64,000 bases of DNA from Kingdonia uniflora (GCA_014058105.1 JACGCM010002493.1:1364001-1428000), one strand, 5' to 3'; counted from the first letter of the stretch, positions 11,690-23,294 are shown. Numbers and translations: made by a program. The notes: a model not told the origin generated them from the letters alone.

Positions 11690-13922
11690 TTAACATCTCC
11701 GAAGGAGATTTCTCTTCATTCACTTAACCTTCGGGAACCTGCACATCTGCTACGTCCCCAACGAGCTAACCTTCGACCTCCATCAACTTTACATCATCAA
11801 CAACTTTAGTTCCTCCACGGACATCCAGAGTCTGTAGTACTTCATCATCAGAGTTGTCATCACATGGTAGCCCACCAGCCTTCACAACTCCTTTGTAATA
11901 TTTCTTTCTCTCTTCAGACTCATCGAACTATTTCTTAAAATGCATTCTCACTTCTTGGCATCTTTGCAACTTTCTTCATTCATTTGAGTTTTCAATTCAT
12001 CGAGCATTTTCTCCTGCTCCAACTCCATTGCTTTTCGAACGTCGTCAATCTTTTTCTTGAACTCCGTTCTCTGCAAAGCTAATGCTTCCTTCTTTTCCTT
12101 CTCCAGTACTTTCTTCACCTCCGTCAATGCTGCCTCCTTCGCTTTATTCGCTTCCAGCTTGTACCTGTTTAACGTCACATTTAACTTCGTGTTCTCGGCA
12201 GTCAATTCTTTCTCGATATTTTTGTACGCAACCAACCGGTTAGCCAGATCACCACTACCCTCCACACGTCCCATTGCTTGACTAATCACCATCTTAATCT
12301 GCATGAAATTCATATAATGATTATTTGCTTGATTTACCAAACTTTTCATTCACGCATAAGCTTTGAAATTTCTCACCTTCGACAAGTTACCCTGTGCTTT
12401 GCCTAAAAAAGTATCCAAACTGTCAATACCTACCATGCAGTCCGTCATCTCTTTCTTCAATTCCTCACCCCCCACCCCCCCAAGAAAAAGTTTCCATCGT
12501 CTCTACCATCTCCTTTTCAAACTCCTCCCCTAACCCCTTCTTCGTAGTCCCAGCAGTAGTCTTCTTCAGAATGACACTGCTTGAACTTCGTGGAGGTAAC
12601 CCACTCCTCACAGCAGGTTTATCAAAAACTTCAAAACCTTCAGATGATGATTATCAAGTAGTTCTCTTCGAATTCAGCAATGAAGGTTTTTCCACATTTA
12701 CCTTCCTTTTCCCTTATTTTTTCCTAGAGACTCCCCCAACATCGCATCAATCTCAGTATTTGTGTTATAACCTATTAACGACGGGTTATTCAAAGGCAAA
12801 CTTGCATCTGCACCTCTTTTATTCTTTGCTGACATATTTCCCCCAATAATAGACACTTTAGCACCTGTGGTTCTTGACCTTTTTAGTCCTGCTTCTTGAA
12901 AAATCTCACTTAACTGATTTTGATTCGTCGCTAAATTATCGATTCTGCCAAAAAATCCTTCCCTTATCTTATACAACTTCTCGTTTACAATAGTTATCTT
13001 CCCGATCTCCTTCAATGCTGCAAACACAAAATAGACAAAAAATTTCTTTATATCCAAATCCATATCATATGACAATTCATCAAGCGTAAACATTTAAGTT
13101 ACCTAACCACAGACCTAGATGAAACGCTTTTCTTTTAAGCGGCTCCCCTGGATCTTTATGATCAAACTCATAATTTCCAGATACTAGTAATCGGTCTTCG
13201 GTATATCGACCTTTAGTGGATACCATATCGTAAAACATCGATCTCTTTAAAAATCTTGCAAAATAACGATACCCTTTTAACTTCGGGTTCATTTTCATCG
13301 TATAGTATACACACAAATCATCTACAGTTATTACCTCCTCTCCTCTGTCTTTCAGTCTGCCATTTATCGCACCACATACCCTAAATAGGTCATATACATT
13401 CGGATTGAATTGACCTGGGGCTACATCAAATAAATTCATTAACTTTTTCTAATCCGCCCTAAGGGGTAGCTTTAGTCCTTTCTTTATCTGTTCTCGGTGA
13501 ACAAGAATACCATCTAGAGGTATATCCTGGTCGATCATTTCGTATTGATACTTCTCTAATCGAACATCGTCAGGGATACCATATTTCTTTTTAAAGCTTA
13601 CAATTTCCTTCATTTTTAAACCCTCTCCATAACAGGCTTCTTCATCCTCTTCTACATCTTCTTCCCCATTCCCACTCCCTTCTCGATCACTCGCTTAAGG
13701 CTCATGATCTACACCAGTCTCACTCACCTCTTTCTCAGGTGCTTCATGCACACTAGGGACTACCCTAAACTCTTCCCCACCCCCTGTATCTGCACTGCTG
13801 GTACCTACCCTGTACCTTCCCCCCAACTATTACACACACGTTATCACGTCGATCATCAAAGGCACTACATCTTCGAGACTCTCAAATATATCTTTATCAT
13901 CATTTAAATTTGGTTCAGCCAT
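11690..13922 (-). pseudogene. antisense extra ORF of the inner element (Transposase_28-like plus coiled coil)
   Basis: The minus-strand frame starts MAEPNLNDDKDIF at 13922. An acidic segment follows ([14 protein letters not shown]), then [20 protein letters not shown] and [11 protein letters not shown]. After a stop near 13449 it continues [27 protein letters not shown] and [11 protein letters not shown] (13439-13080). The C-terminal third (12349-11948) is a long Lys/Glu-rich coiled coil (TEVKKVLEKEKKEALALQRT), and an acidic tail runs to about 11690. Tandem stops near 13830 and others break it. The N-terminal domain resembles plant proteins labelled putative gypsy-type transposon. The molecular role is unknown. 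Confidence 0.7.
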
Positions 13923-16199
13923 TTAGAACCTGTAAATCAGATTCTATATTTTCAACACAGTTAGCATTTTACATATGTGATACATATATACATATTCTTA
14001 CGTTAACATATTCATAATAGATCTCGTTGTTGAGGTCACTCCCCAACACCTCGTTTACTTTCCCATTTGTTGCAATAATTAACATTTATACTTTTACATA
14101 GTTCTCGATCAAATCCATATCATTTTTTTTTCACTTAGATTTTTTATCGTTCATACACAATTTCATAAGTTTTCGATGTTTCATCTCATTTAAATTCAGT
14201 AACCTCGATAAACTCGTTAAATTACTATTTTATTATCGAAATTATAGGAAGTTGCATAGCTTCTCGAAGACGTTATCATTTTTCCCGTCAAAACCAGTTA
14301 TTTCCATTTATACGAATTCTTATTCTCCGGCGGGAAATCCGGCGACCAAACCGCACAATCCAAAACTTTTTCGCATATCTCGCTCCCTCAAAATCATCTC
14401 CTTCCACAGCGCCGTACTTACAGAGCCCCATTTTACTTCCCTTCCAACTCTCCCCTCCTATTTTAAGAAACTTAGAATCAGCACCACAAAGAAATTAAAA
14501 TTACATTCACAGATTCACCTCTGTCGTTTTTTATCCTTCCCCTCTCTTTCATTTCTACTTTATTAGACGTTATTGATCAATCTATCACAAAATACATCTA
14601 CTCATGAAGCAAATTGTACAAAACAAACGAAAACAAAACCCAATTTACTAACCTTGTTACCGTGCAACTTCAGTATCCATCTCCTTCGCTCGCTTTTCCC
14701 TTTCAATCAATACAAAAATTTCTTCCTTCGTAATCGTATCTAACAACTGCAACAACGAGCAATAACATTTCTCTCCCTCAAAAAAATTTCAATTTGCAAG
14801 TGATCTGAACAGTCGCCTACCTCTGACATATTTATAGCCCTCACGTGACTGTTCGTCGTCCCACTTGGCGATGGTCCAGTTCTTCGAATACAACGCTTCA
14901 TACATTTTTTCTTGACATCTTTACCTTTTAATCTTCTACCCCTTAATAAACATTTACATTCGTACTTCAGACCTTCTAACTCTCGAAGAATATCTATAGA
15001 CACATTCATATCTGTCAGTGTACGCTCCATCTTTCCCAATAGTTGATATACATCATTTTCTTTATACTTATTACCACCACCTAAAGGAAAACATCTTGTT
15101 ATATTTATTTTGTATTAACGTTCCCGTATTATATCATATTTTCGCAACTACCTATATTCAAGGGATTATTTTCGACATCAGTAGATTTAATTTTGTTTAC
15201 TCACACTTCGTTTAAACACAATTTTATTATAGTTGCCAGGCACATCACATTTTTGACATAGCAATACACGTTCGACTTTATACACTTACCTTATTCGACA
15301 AAATTCTATCACACATTGTAATCATTTTGGATACTCGACAACAGAAACACAAACAATAAATTAAAAACACACATTTATTTATTTGTAACTCATTTCTTAC
15401 ATTCGATATCTCTCATATTCAATTACAATCATTTCTTACATTCAATATCAATCTCTTTAGAGTACATTCACTTCTACTACTTGATATAATCTTCTATTAC
15501 AATTTCACTGTTATTGCTAATTTCCTCGACATGTCAATATTTTATTTGTCTATTTTTCACCAAATTCAGACATTAAAGCCTCTTTCCGATCCTCGAAGCT
15601 CACATGACTCTCAAGTCACTGAACTTCTAACAAGATGCCTTAGCAGGAAAAGGCAACAAAAAATTGCAAACACACACACACCTTCGGCAAGATCCCTGGA
15701 CGCCCATCCCGTCTTCGTGTCTTCATTACCAGTAAAGACAGCTACCTCTTCACCCCCAAACTGACTCCATACATTACCTTCACATACGCATGATACTTCC
15801 ATCATCTCCAACAGAAACATCTTGTTCCTGTTTGATCTTTATTCCCACTTCGCTGCTCTACTCCGATCACGTAACCCATTTTCATCTCTCCTTCTACGCC
15901 AGCTTTCCCCCGACAAATCACCGTCTTCAACCCCAAACTTCATCAACAACCATACTTGGGGCGACCTCATCACACAAACACCATTATCTACCTTCAATAA
16001 AACCCCTATTTATACCCAGCCTCCTTAAATTACATTCAATGCACACATTAATTCTACCTCGAAATTTATATGACTAGATGCAGCTCACCTTGACCTCAGT
16101 AATGAAATTTGTTAACTTCTGCATAGTTCGGCAACCTCTTCATATTCCAATTTTTCTTCTCGACACAACTAAAAGTACTTTTGTTGAGAATGGGGAGAT
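13923..16199 (+). other. non-coding part of the inner element ending in a polypurine tract
   Basis: About 2.3 kb between the antisense ORF start and the 3' LTR. I see only short, unconvincing frames on both strands and an AT- and C-rich plus strand. The last bases, GAGAATGGGGAGAT (16186-16199), form the polypurine tract that primes second-strand synthesis and fix the plus orientation of the element. Confidence 0.6.
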
Positions 16200-16656
16200 T
16201 GTAGTATCATATTCCCCAGACTCGATAAAGCCAACACTCTGTAGTCGAAGACAGCTCAACATTCTAGAAGATTACAGGGGTCCTTGACTTACCAAAAGTA
16301 ACCGTTGTAGCCCGGTCAAGAAGAAATTGCTAGAGATTCGTAAAGTTTGCCCACTACCTCGGGAATAGAAGACTATTTCTTTTTTTTTGTAAACTACATG
16401 TATATGCTATAAATACAGTAAGAGAATACGTTCTAAAGGGACCGGATTTTGGATGTCTCTCTATTCTAAACGTACGCAGCGCTCAAAAACTTGTAATAAC
16501 TAGCATCTACTAGATTTTACACAAAATCCTCCTCGGGGTCGTGGTTTTTCTCAGCTTCTGCTGAGTTTTCCACGTAAAATCTTGATTGATACTTCTTTAT
16601 TGCACAATCCTTACGAATGAGTATTGGCGAAGGTTTTCCTCCCAAAAAAAATATCA
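16200..16656 (+). repeat. 3' LTR of the inner LTR element (457 bp)
   Basis: It starts TGTAGTATCATATTCC right after the polypurine tract and ends AATATCA at 16656. It contains TATAAATA at 16408-16415 and the AAAATCCTC/GGTCGTGGTTTTT block. It is collinear with 10399-10900 except for one 45-bp segment present only in the 5' copy. After 16656 the outer element's RT sequence resumes on the minus strand. Confidence 0.92.
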
Positions 16657-16965
16657 TTACAGTACTAAAGTCCTCTGTTTCTGTTTAACAGCTTTGGCTT
16701 TATCCTTTAAATTGAGCTTGTGACAAGCTAGCTTGGGATCAATACCCGACATTTTGTGAAATGTCTAAGTGAATACATTACTGTTGTCTTTAAGGAACTG
16801 AATGAGGACATATCGTTCTGCTGCTGGCAAAAGAGTGCCAATGTACGTTCCTCGCCTTTTACCATTGATCTCGACGTACTCTATTATTTTTGCACTTGGC
16901 AGATGATTTTTTGTAGAGTTTACTGTATAGTTTTCTGTAACTTTTCCTGTTATTATCTGTAATTA
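16657..16965 (-). pseudogene. gypsy reverse transcriptase 5' part (outer element)
   Basis: On the minus strand at about 16755-16662 the sequence reads MSGIDPKLACHKLNLKDKAK followed by AVKQKQR. This is the conserved segment just before the RT fingers of plant gypsy elements. It joins across the nested element to the RT at 10398. The rest of the interval upstream (16966-16756) is the degraded protease-RT linker. Confidence 0.8.
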
Positions 16966-17400
16966 CTATACGAGCTGGGGCTCTAAGGATTCTAGAATGA
17001 TGACGACAAAATTTTCACATGCTCGAGTGAGCTTCTGACTTCTTTTGTCCTCACATATGCCGATATTCCACTCAAATCGCAGCGCCAAATGATAGATGGA
17101 TGGAATAGCCCGTATATTGTGTAACCAACAGTGCCCCATTATCCCCAAATAACGGGATTTTGTATTAATAACATAAAAGACAACGTCAAGTGTCACAGGT
17201 CCTACCGTGATTGGAAGTATAATCTTTCCTATGCATTCATCTTTAAACCCGTTGAATCCATAGATATCAATGTCACTGAGCTGTACTTTGTCGGGCAGTC
17301 CTATCTGATCAATCGTGCTTTGAAAAAGTAATTCAATAGTACTCCTAGTATCTATCATCATCGTGTGAAGCACTATATTTCACATTTTTAGCATGATCAC
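16966..17400 (-). pseudogene. gypsy aspartic protease domain (outer element)
   Basis: The frame contains MLHTMMIDTRSTIELLFQST, GLPDKVQLSDIDIYGFNG, GKIILPITVGPVTLDVVFYV and GIMGHCWLHNIRAIPSIYH, in the order of a plant gypsy retropepsin. The active-site triad DTG is replaced by DTR, so it could not cleave. A stop upstream of MLHTMM (near 17375) separates it from gag. Confidence 0.85.
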
Positions 17401-17538
17401 CAAAGTATCATGGTGAGGATAGTTGATATGACGAACATCATAGTCGTCGAAAGAAATTCCCATTCGCTGAGAGCTGGAAACGGGAAGGAAATGATCTTTT
17501 TTTTCTTTCATAGGCAGGTCGTGACATTGGTTGACCCG

Positions 17539-19141
17539 TCATCTCTTAGTTTTGTTTGATTGGTTGATGATCTGAGTCTCAACAAAGTGGCAGAGCGACA
17601 TATGGTATAAGCATTTCTCTCCTGTCAGTTCTTCGGTTTGTACAACATCTGTAAGAAGTTTATAACTCCCGTTCTTGTAGCTTTCGACATCTACAATGTA
17701 CTCATGCATTCGTCCATCAGCGAAGATATACTCTAACAACCGCTATAAGGCAAAATAGTGTTTTGTTTCATGATGTCTGACCTTGTGGTGAATGAAATAT
17801 GGTTTATTCTCGATGGGCTGGAGATATTGCGCATTGCGGAAGAACTGATCCTTCTGAAGTATATGATAAATGTTGTCTATGATCACATTCATCTTGGGAA
17901 GGCAGGGCTTGGGCAAGTTGTTCCCTTTTGAGGTCACTCGTCATTAGATTTTGTTCGTTTCCTATCTCCTCCCTGATCGACAGTACGATTAAAATCCTGG
18001 CTGGCTGACAGAACTCGAGCTGTTAATGATGACTTCTGTGGTTTCTGTCTATCAGACACCATTCTTTCCTGGTCGATATAATCGTTAACCTTTTCGATCA
18101 TGTCTTACAGAGTTGTTGGTTTGCTGAGGATGAACTATTCCTCTGCCCTCCCATCAACAAGAAACGCATTGGTGAAAGCTGAAATGGTAATCTTCTGGTC
18201 GAGCTGATCTACTTTTCGAGCTAACTCCAAAAACTCCTTAGTGAACGTCTCGAGTTTCTCACTTGACATCTGCTTAAGGCTGAAAAGGAAGTATAGATTC
18301 TCTTCTTTGTCTCTGTTGTGCGAGTAATTCTTGACGAAGAGTTTTTGCAGCTGTTCGAAAGTTGTAATGGATCATTCAGGTAGTGTGTGGACCCATCGCA
18401 AAGGTTCTCTGGACAAGTTGGTGGGGAAGAGCCGGCTGAGAATGTGGTTGGACGTGAAATGTAGGCCTAAAACATCTTGGAATACCTGGACGTGCTCCAC
18501 TGGATCTGTTCTTTTGTATTTGCGAATCTTCAGAGTATGGAATCCGTTGGGGACTTTGCCATTCAACAGCTCATGTGCGATCGGGCTCTTCTGTAATATG
18601 TTGTGGATTCCTTTAGTCAGAGTCTGAGCTTCGACCATTTCTTTGATTTGTCTCTTGACATGTTCCTGAGTCATGTATTGTCGAGCTGCGATGGTCGGGC
18701 GGGTGACACGTCCTTCTCCAGAATTATGGTCACCACTCCCTTCACTTAGCCGTTCTTTTACTGGGACTCGAACTCTTCGAGGTAGATTTTTAATCTGTCT
18801 GGGCCGCCATCTACTTCCTGGTGGGCCTCCTGAATCGGGATAGGTTCCATTTCCTGTTGATGATGGTTGGATCAAAGCGCATCTCTTACATGATTGCCTT
18901 TCGGAAGAGGTCATATTCTGTCGTGAACAAAAATTCGCGATCCTTTAGGTTGCACGGCTTTGTTCTTCTGGGCGGCAACTTGCTGACCCTGTAGAATCTT
19001 CAGTGCGTCTTGTATGCCCGCCAGCTGCTGCTCCAAAGTGACACGTTATTTTGTTTCAAAATTTAATGTGGGCCACAGATCTGCTACCGCGGCATTTTCT
19101 TTTGCTTGAACTATTGGCATGCTCTGACCTGGAGGTGACAT
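17539..19141 (-). pseudogene. gypsy gag (outer element), decayed
   Basis: Gag starts at 19141 with MSPPGQSMPIVQAKENA and a TLEQQLAGIQDALKILQGQQ helix. After a stop near 19065 and a frameshift near 18915 it continues with SPIAHELLNGKVPNGF and DPVEHVQVFQDVLGLHF. After a single in-frame TGA at 18372 it reads FEQLQKLFVKNYSHNRDKEE, METFTKEFLELARKVDQLD-like sequence and DMIEKVNDYIDQERM. The zinc-knuckle position (17937-17743) reads YFIHHKVRHHETKHYFALKR, in which the expected Cys residues are gone. Length and order fit a Tat-type gag. Confidence 0.85.
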
Positions 19142-19191
19142 TCTGAAAGGAGATGATCAGCGGTTTCTGAGACAATGGGTTTGAGAACTTC

Positions 19192-19211
19192 GGTTCCCAC
19201 AGACGGTGCCA
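19192..19211 (-). promoter_or_regulatory. primer-binding site of the outer gypsy element
   Basis: On the minus strand TGGCACCGTCTGTGGGAACC lies two bases inside the LTR end (TAATGGCCATTACA read toward it). The form TGGCRCCGT...GGGAA is the PBS type common in plant Tat and related gypsy elements. It fixes the strand and the inner edge of the 5' LTR at 19214. Confidence 0.8.
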
Positions 19212-19213
19212 AA

Positions 19214-19900
19214 TGTAATGGCCTAATTCCGAGATTCAGACTTACTTTACACAAAATGTGTCTAGAACGCTCAAGAACAGTAAACAATAATCAACAAGAT
19301 AATTTAGCGTGGAGAACCATTGAATAGGTTAAAAATCACGACCACTTTTGAGGATTTTGAAAAGGAGAAGATGATGTTATTGAAGTTGCTAACTTATTAC
19401 AATGAGCACTCTGAGTTTATGGAGTTTCAGAGTAGGGATTTTTCTGTATAGAATTGCCTCCCTTAATATGTAGTTCTCTGGTCCTATTTATAGGTCTCAT
19501 CATATGACCGTTTGACGACCATTAATATTCTTAATGGTGGACGTTACAAAGTAGATGTAAGATATTCTTTGACCAGATGATGTAGCGTCCCGACCTCTGT
19601 TGCTGTACAACGACTCTATTGATGATTGTACACTTGCGTAAATCGAACTGCTGATGTGGAGATTGAAAGCGATGATTAGAACTGAAGAATATTGAATATG
19701 TCTTTAGAAGTATTTCATGTATGTTAATGAGGTCGAGGATGAAGCTTTGAGTCCGAGATACGAAATAAGCTATTACAAGTCATATTTTATACAGTTATGC
19801 GATAAGTTAGTTCAAAACACTTAACAAGACTTAGACCTCTGAGTCTGACTTGATGAAAAAACAAACGCCACTTAAGAGTTGTTTTACTTGATGTTGTAGC
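19214..19900 (-). repeat. 5' LTR of the outer gypsy element (outer end approximate)
   Basis: The inner edge at 19214 is set by the PBS. A TATAAATAG box is present on the minus strand (19484-19492). Downstream of it a block resembling the inner element's R/U5 is visible: AAAATCCTCAAAAGTGGTCG on the minus strand, compared with AAAATCCTC...GAGGTCGTGG in the inner LTR. This points to common ancestry. No second copy is in the window, so the outer end could be anywhere from about 19600 to 20200. Confidence 0.6.
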
Positions 19901-21899
19901 ATAGAGCCATTACTACTGATTTCAACTTTGTAACTTGGTGATTAAAAAAGGGTTACAATTCAAATAAGAGAGCCCTATTATATGGCTTTTTCAGTCAATA
20001 GTTATTTATTTGTTGGCAACATCATCTTGGGGTCTGGATCTGCCACATCTCACCCTCTCTCTCATTCACCCAACCTTCTCCACGTGTGTGATAGGAGATT
20101 TTGTAATTCTTGTGGGACCCAGTTATCGAACGCCAAGAAACATCGGATGGATGTCAGTAGTAATTATGGTATAACATAGCAGGTTGTTAGACGAAGGATT
20201 GCTATGAAACTTACAATTATCGATTCTTACAATCATTTAATTTATATGATGGCATTACAAGTTCCAATATTCATCACTACTAACAGCTTGGGACCCGCAT
20301 TGTAGGGATGACCTTCTCCTATCTCAACGTATCATGTAGTTTGACACCCCTTTGGCTTTGCTAGTGCAATTTTTTCGTGCATACATGATAAAAAAACAAA
20401 CTGGAATCTTATCTTCAGAAGTCGATAGCCAAACCCCTTTTTGCAGCTGCTAGTCAAATGATTATGTGTGCAACCATGTCTGCAAATACCTCATATCCTA
20501 GCAAATTTGGCTAGAATACTTCGTCAACAAACTCGGCTAGCAGAAATGACTTTAAGCATTTTGGTTTTTTATATCCAGTTAGACGAACGAACGAAGGGGA
20601 TAGTTTTTATTGTCGTATCGACTGACCATATTTTTGTAACTTGAAAACAAAATAAGGAGTCCACTAGAGATGCTCCAAAGTAGGATGCATAGAGAATGAT
20701 AGAGCTGAGGTTCACCGAACAACTTACACTCTTTCTAATATTTTCACTACTATTGACTTGAGCTCAGCTTTCTCTGTATATCTAGACTTAAAAAATCGAG
20801 TGATTGAGGGTCGAAACTTCGTGGAACATGGACCCAAACATTAAATCTCGTAAGTCTTCTTCATCTCTATATCTCTCATCATGAATTTGCTTAGTTTCTC
20901 AAGTCTGAACTTGTTTTGATAATAATGGAGTTGATTTGATCATGAAAGGTAACATTTGAGTTTTTTTGTTTTATTGATTTCATGGTGGATATTGTGTTTT
21001 AGGGGATTAGTGATAGTTTGCAAATCTAGGGTGATCTTGAAATTTAACGAATATATGTTAACAAGTCAAAAAAAAATGAAACTTGGGGTTTATTTTGATG
21101 AAGAATATGTTATGTTATGCTATGCTATGTTAGGGTAGATCTTTGAATCAGTTGTGAGACCCATTTGTTGTTTATCTCTTTAAGAGGGTTTGTATTTGGA
21201 TAAACAAATGTTTTTTGCCTTTTGTTTTTGGGTGAGCTTCAGTTTTGGATTTTTTTCTCTTTTTAATTTGCGTTTTTAAGGTTTGGGGTTGTATTTTATT
21301 CTAAATAATCACCTCCGGTACTTAATGGATGAAGAATACTGTCATGGAGTGGCGGATCCTCTGGCTTTCAACTAGTCGTAGGGGTCAGAGTGACTTAGGA
21401 ACGCTCAGATGAAGGAGGTAGTTGAGTTTTGTATGGTTAAGGAAATATTCCAATTATTGGGAAGTATACGGGAAGCGAAGCGATGCCGGACATGAGTAAC
21501 GGGGGTTGTTCATGGGATGCTTGGAAAATTCACACGCAAGCTAATGCGCGTGAAGAATTTAAAGAAAGTGAAAATAAAAACAGGTTGTAGTGTTTGGTGC
21601 AATGAAAGGGAGTTGGAAGGGTTCAAATTTGTTGAATTAAAAATAAAACCGTTGGACTAGTTATATATGTTGGTGGGATAGTGAAAATGTGGTTGGGATT
21701 GTGTATAACCATTATACATAGGTGTTAGGGATTGGAGTTTTTCGATAAAAAAAACTCCAAGAGGAGGCACACCATCTCACTTGGGATGTACCATTAAGAG
21801 GCACACAAGGTAACTAGATGTATGGTAAATTTGAAGCTCATATCAGGGCTGGAGTTCTTGCACGATTTAGTCAAACAGAGTAAAATGCTCGACTATTAT
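19901..21899. other. upstream region of the STOP1-like gene; possible 5' UTR exon
   Basis: About 2 kb with no convincing coding sequence. A splice-donor-like site AAATCTC/GTAAGT lies at 20849/20850, followed by T-rich intron-like sequence with GTAACATTTG and long T runs. STOP1 genes commonly have intron-containing 5' UTRs, so 20640-20849 may be a 5' UTR exon. Without transcript data this is inference. Confidence 0.3.
21895..21899 (+). repeat. target-site duplication ATTAT, left copy
   Basis: ATTAT directly precedes the TG of the 5' LTR and is identical to 24338-24342 directly after the CA of the 3' LTR. Confidence 0.9.
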
Positions 21900-22395
21900 T
21901 GATAGGCCACGGGATCGCCCACGAAGATGATTCCTGGGTTTTAGAAGAGGCTTTTGCGAAGTTGGATCCATTTTTAATTACGACGATTATATCGATTTGC
22001 AGAATTCGGTCGAATTCTTCTTAGAGAGGGAGAGTTGATAAGTCATGTGGTCGTACCCATGACCACGCATAACACGTTTCGTACATCATGTGCACACTCT
22101 CTTATTTAATTTATGTTATTGACTCTAATTGCATTATAATTAGGAGAAGTCTCTTAATTAGAGTCTAGCTAGGGTTTATATTTGTTCTAGGTCTCTTCTC
22201 CTATAAAAGAGAGCCTAAGCTTAGTTTATTTGGTATGCTAGTTTTAGTGAGAGAAAATACTTATCCTTAGAGAGAGATTGTAGAGTTTGGGGTAAATCTC
22301 ATAAACCCTAGGTCTTTGACCTCTATTTCATTCGATTGAGACATCTTAGTATTAATCAATGTTATTTTAGCTTCCGCATTATTAGTTTTCTAACA
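21900..22395 (+). repeat. 5' LTR of the non-autonomous element (496 bp)
   Basis: It runs from TGATAGGCCACGG to TTTTCTAACA with a TATAAAAG box at 22202-22209. It matches 23785-24337 closely. It lacks two extra copies of a TTGATAAGTCACGTGGTCG unit found in the 3' LTR and retains a GGAGAAGTCTCTTAATTAGA segment missing there. Confidence 0.92.
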
Positions 22396-22586
22396 ATTGG
22401 TACCATAGCTAGCAAGGTTTTGTGGGGGATTTTTTTTGAACTGCTACAGTGATTTTGGTGTTGTTACAATGGTTTCTGTATCTGCTACAGTGATTTTTCG
22501 GTGACTGCTATAGTAATTTATGCGTACTACAGTGATTTTTTGGTGTTGCTACGATAATTTCGGCAGGAGTTTTTCTTTTACGACGA

Positions 22587-23294
22587 ATGATGAGGAGGAA
22601 AACACCAAAGAAACCGATCAAAATCACACAAGAAGAGCGTTTGAAATCGGTAGAGGAATCTACAACGTTATTAGTAGAATCAAACAACTTGGTGACTAAG
22701 CAACTTGAGGTGATGCTTGCCAAAGTGTGTTCGGTGTACGGTTTTGGTGGTGACGGAAGATTTGCCGACGCCATCGAAAATGAAGTAGAAATAGGAGAGA
22801 AGAAGATTGTCGAAAAAGCGAGGTTAGGGGCGGAAGTTGTGACGGAGGATTCGAAGAAATTCGTTGGAGATGGCTTGGAGATGAAGCAGCTCGGAGAGAC
22901 GACGGAAAGAGAGGTTCACCATGCGATTGATTTAGTAGGTGGGAAAGACGGAGACATGTCGGAGAGTTCTCGATCAAAAGATAACGACGAGGTTGTGACT
23001 TTGATGCCAGGGGTTCACATGATCAACGATTCCAATCATCAGGAAGCCCAACCAAAAAGATCAACCCCAATCCAAAACCATTGCCGAGAATTCGACAAAC
23101 AATGGGAGGAGCAAAATTCTTTGCCTTTGACGAAAGAGAGGTCGTTGGTGACTATAGGGGACTCCGGTCTAGGGAGAGAGGAACCTAGCGCAAAGGAGAT
23201 CGAAGAAACTCGCGAGTCGTTTGAACAAGGAGTGCACCGTTCGAACGAGTTAGTAGACAGTTCAGCTAAGAGTTCAGTTGTCAAAAATAGGTAA
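22587..23294 (+). CDS. gag-like ORF of the non-autonomous LTR element
   Basis: A 235-residue frame lies between PBS and polypurine tract: a basic N-terminus (MMRRKTPKKPIKITQEERLK), a helical segment (VEESTTLLVESNNLVTKQLE), then acidic and charged low-complexity sequence (EIEETRESFEQGVHRSNELV). No zinc knuckle, protease or polymerase motif is seen. After the stop at 23292-23294 and a gap, a related-looking frame continues (DKPPIFDE-like sequence from about 23395, then 23466-23828), so the original product was probably longer. Its position makes a structural gag-type role likely. I do not recognise a specific family. Confidence 0.5.
   Translation: MMRRKTPKKPIKITQEERLKSVEESTTLLVESNNLVTKQLEVMLAKVCSVYGFGGDGRFADAIENEVEIGEKKIVEKARLGAEVVTEDSKKFVGDGLEMKQLGETTEREVHHAIDLVGGKDGDMSESSRSKDNDEVVTLMPGVHMINDSNHQEAQPKRSTPIQNHCREFDKQWEEQNSLPLTKERSLVTIGDSGLGREEPSAKEIEETRESFEQGVHRSNELVDSSAKSSVVKNR

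Larger units (their letters stand above)
10399..16656 (+). mobile_element. inner Tat-like LTR element, deletion derivative, inserted in the outer RT gene
   Basis: Two LTRs (10399-10900 and 16200-16656) bound a plus-strand element. It contains only an integrase C-terminus (10905-11171), a 59-bp tandem array (11227-11520), an antisense extra ORF (11690-13922), about 2.3 kb without clear coding, and a purine tract before the 3' LTR. There is no primer-binding site, gag, protease or RT. The outer RT sequence stops at 10398 and resumes at 16657: on the minus strand KAVKQKQR is followed, across the insert, by LREEVNKEIDKL. That fixes the insertion point. Flanking 5-mers (GTGGT left, TTACA right) do not match. 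Confidence 0.9.
3868..19900 (-). mobile_element. Ty3/gypsy (Tat-like) retrotransposon, decayed and split by a nested element
   Basis: On the minus strand, reading from high to low coordinates, there is an LTR (about 19900-19214), a PBS (19211-19192), gag (19141-17540), protease (about 17400-16966), RT, RNase H and integrase (down to 7321). RT is split by the insertion at 10399-16656. Beyond integrase come a 44-bp tandem array (6810-7090) and a plus-strand ORF (about 5580-6631) antisense to the element. An antisense extra ORF between pol and the 3' LTR is a known trait of some Tat-lineage elements. Many stops and frameshifts, and loss of catalytic residues in protease and RT, mark it as dead. 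The left boundary is not defined. The right boundary is approximate. Confidence 0.85.

Noticed and set aside
12394..12849. 151-residue plus-strand frame in the inner element
   Set aside because: It is antisense to the Transposase_28-like coiled-coil ORF, whose composition and homology identify the real strand.
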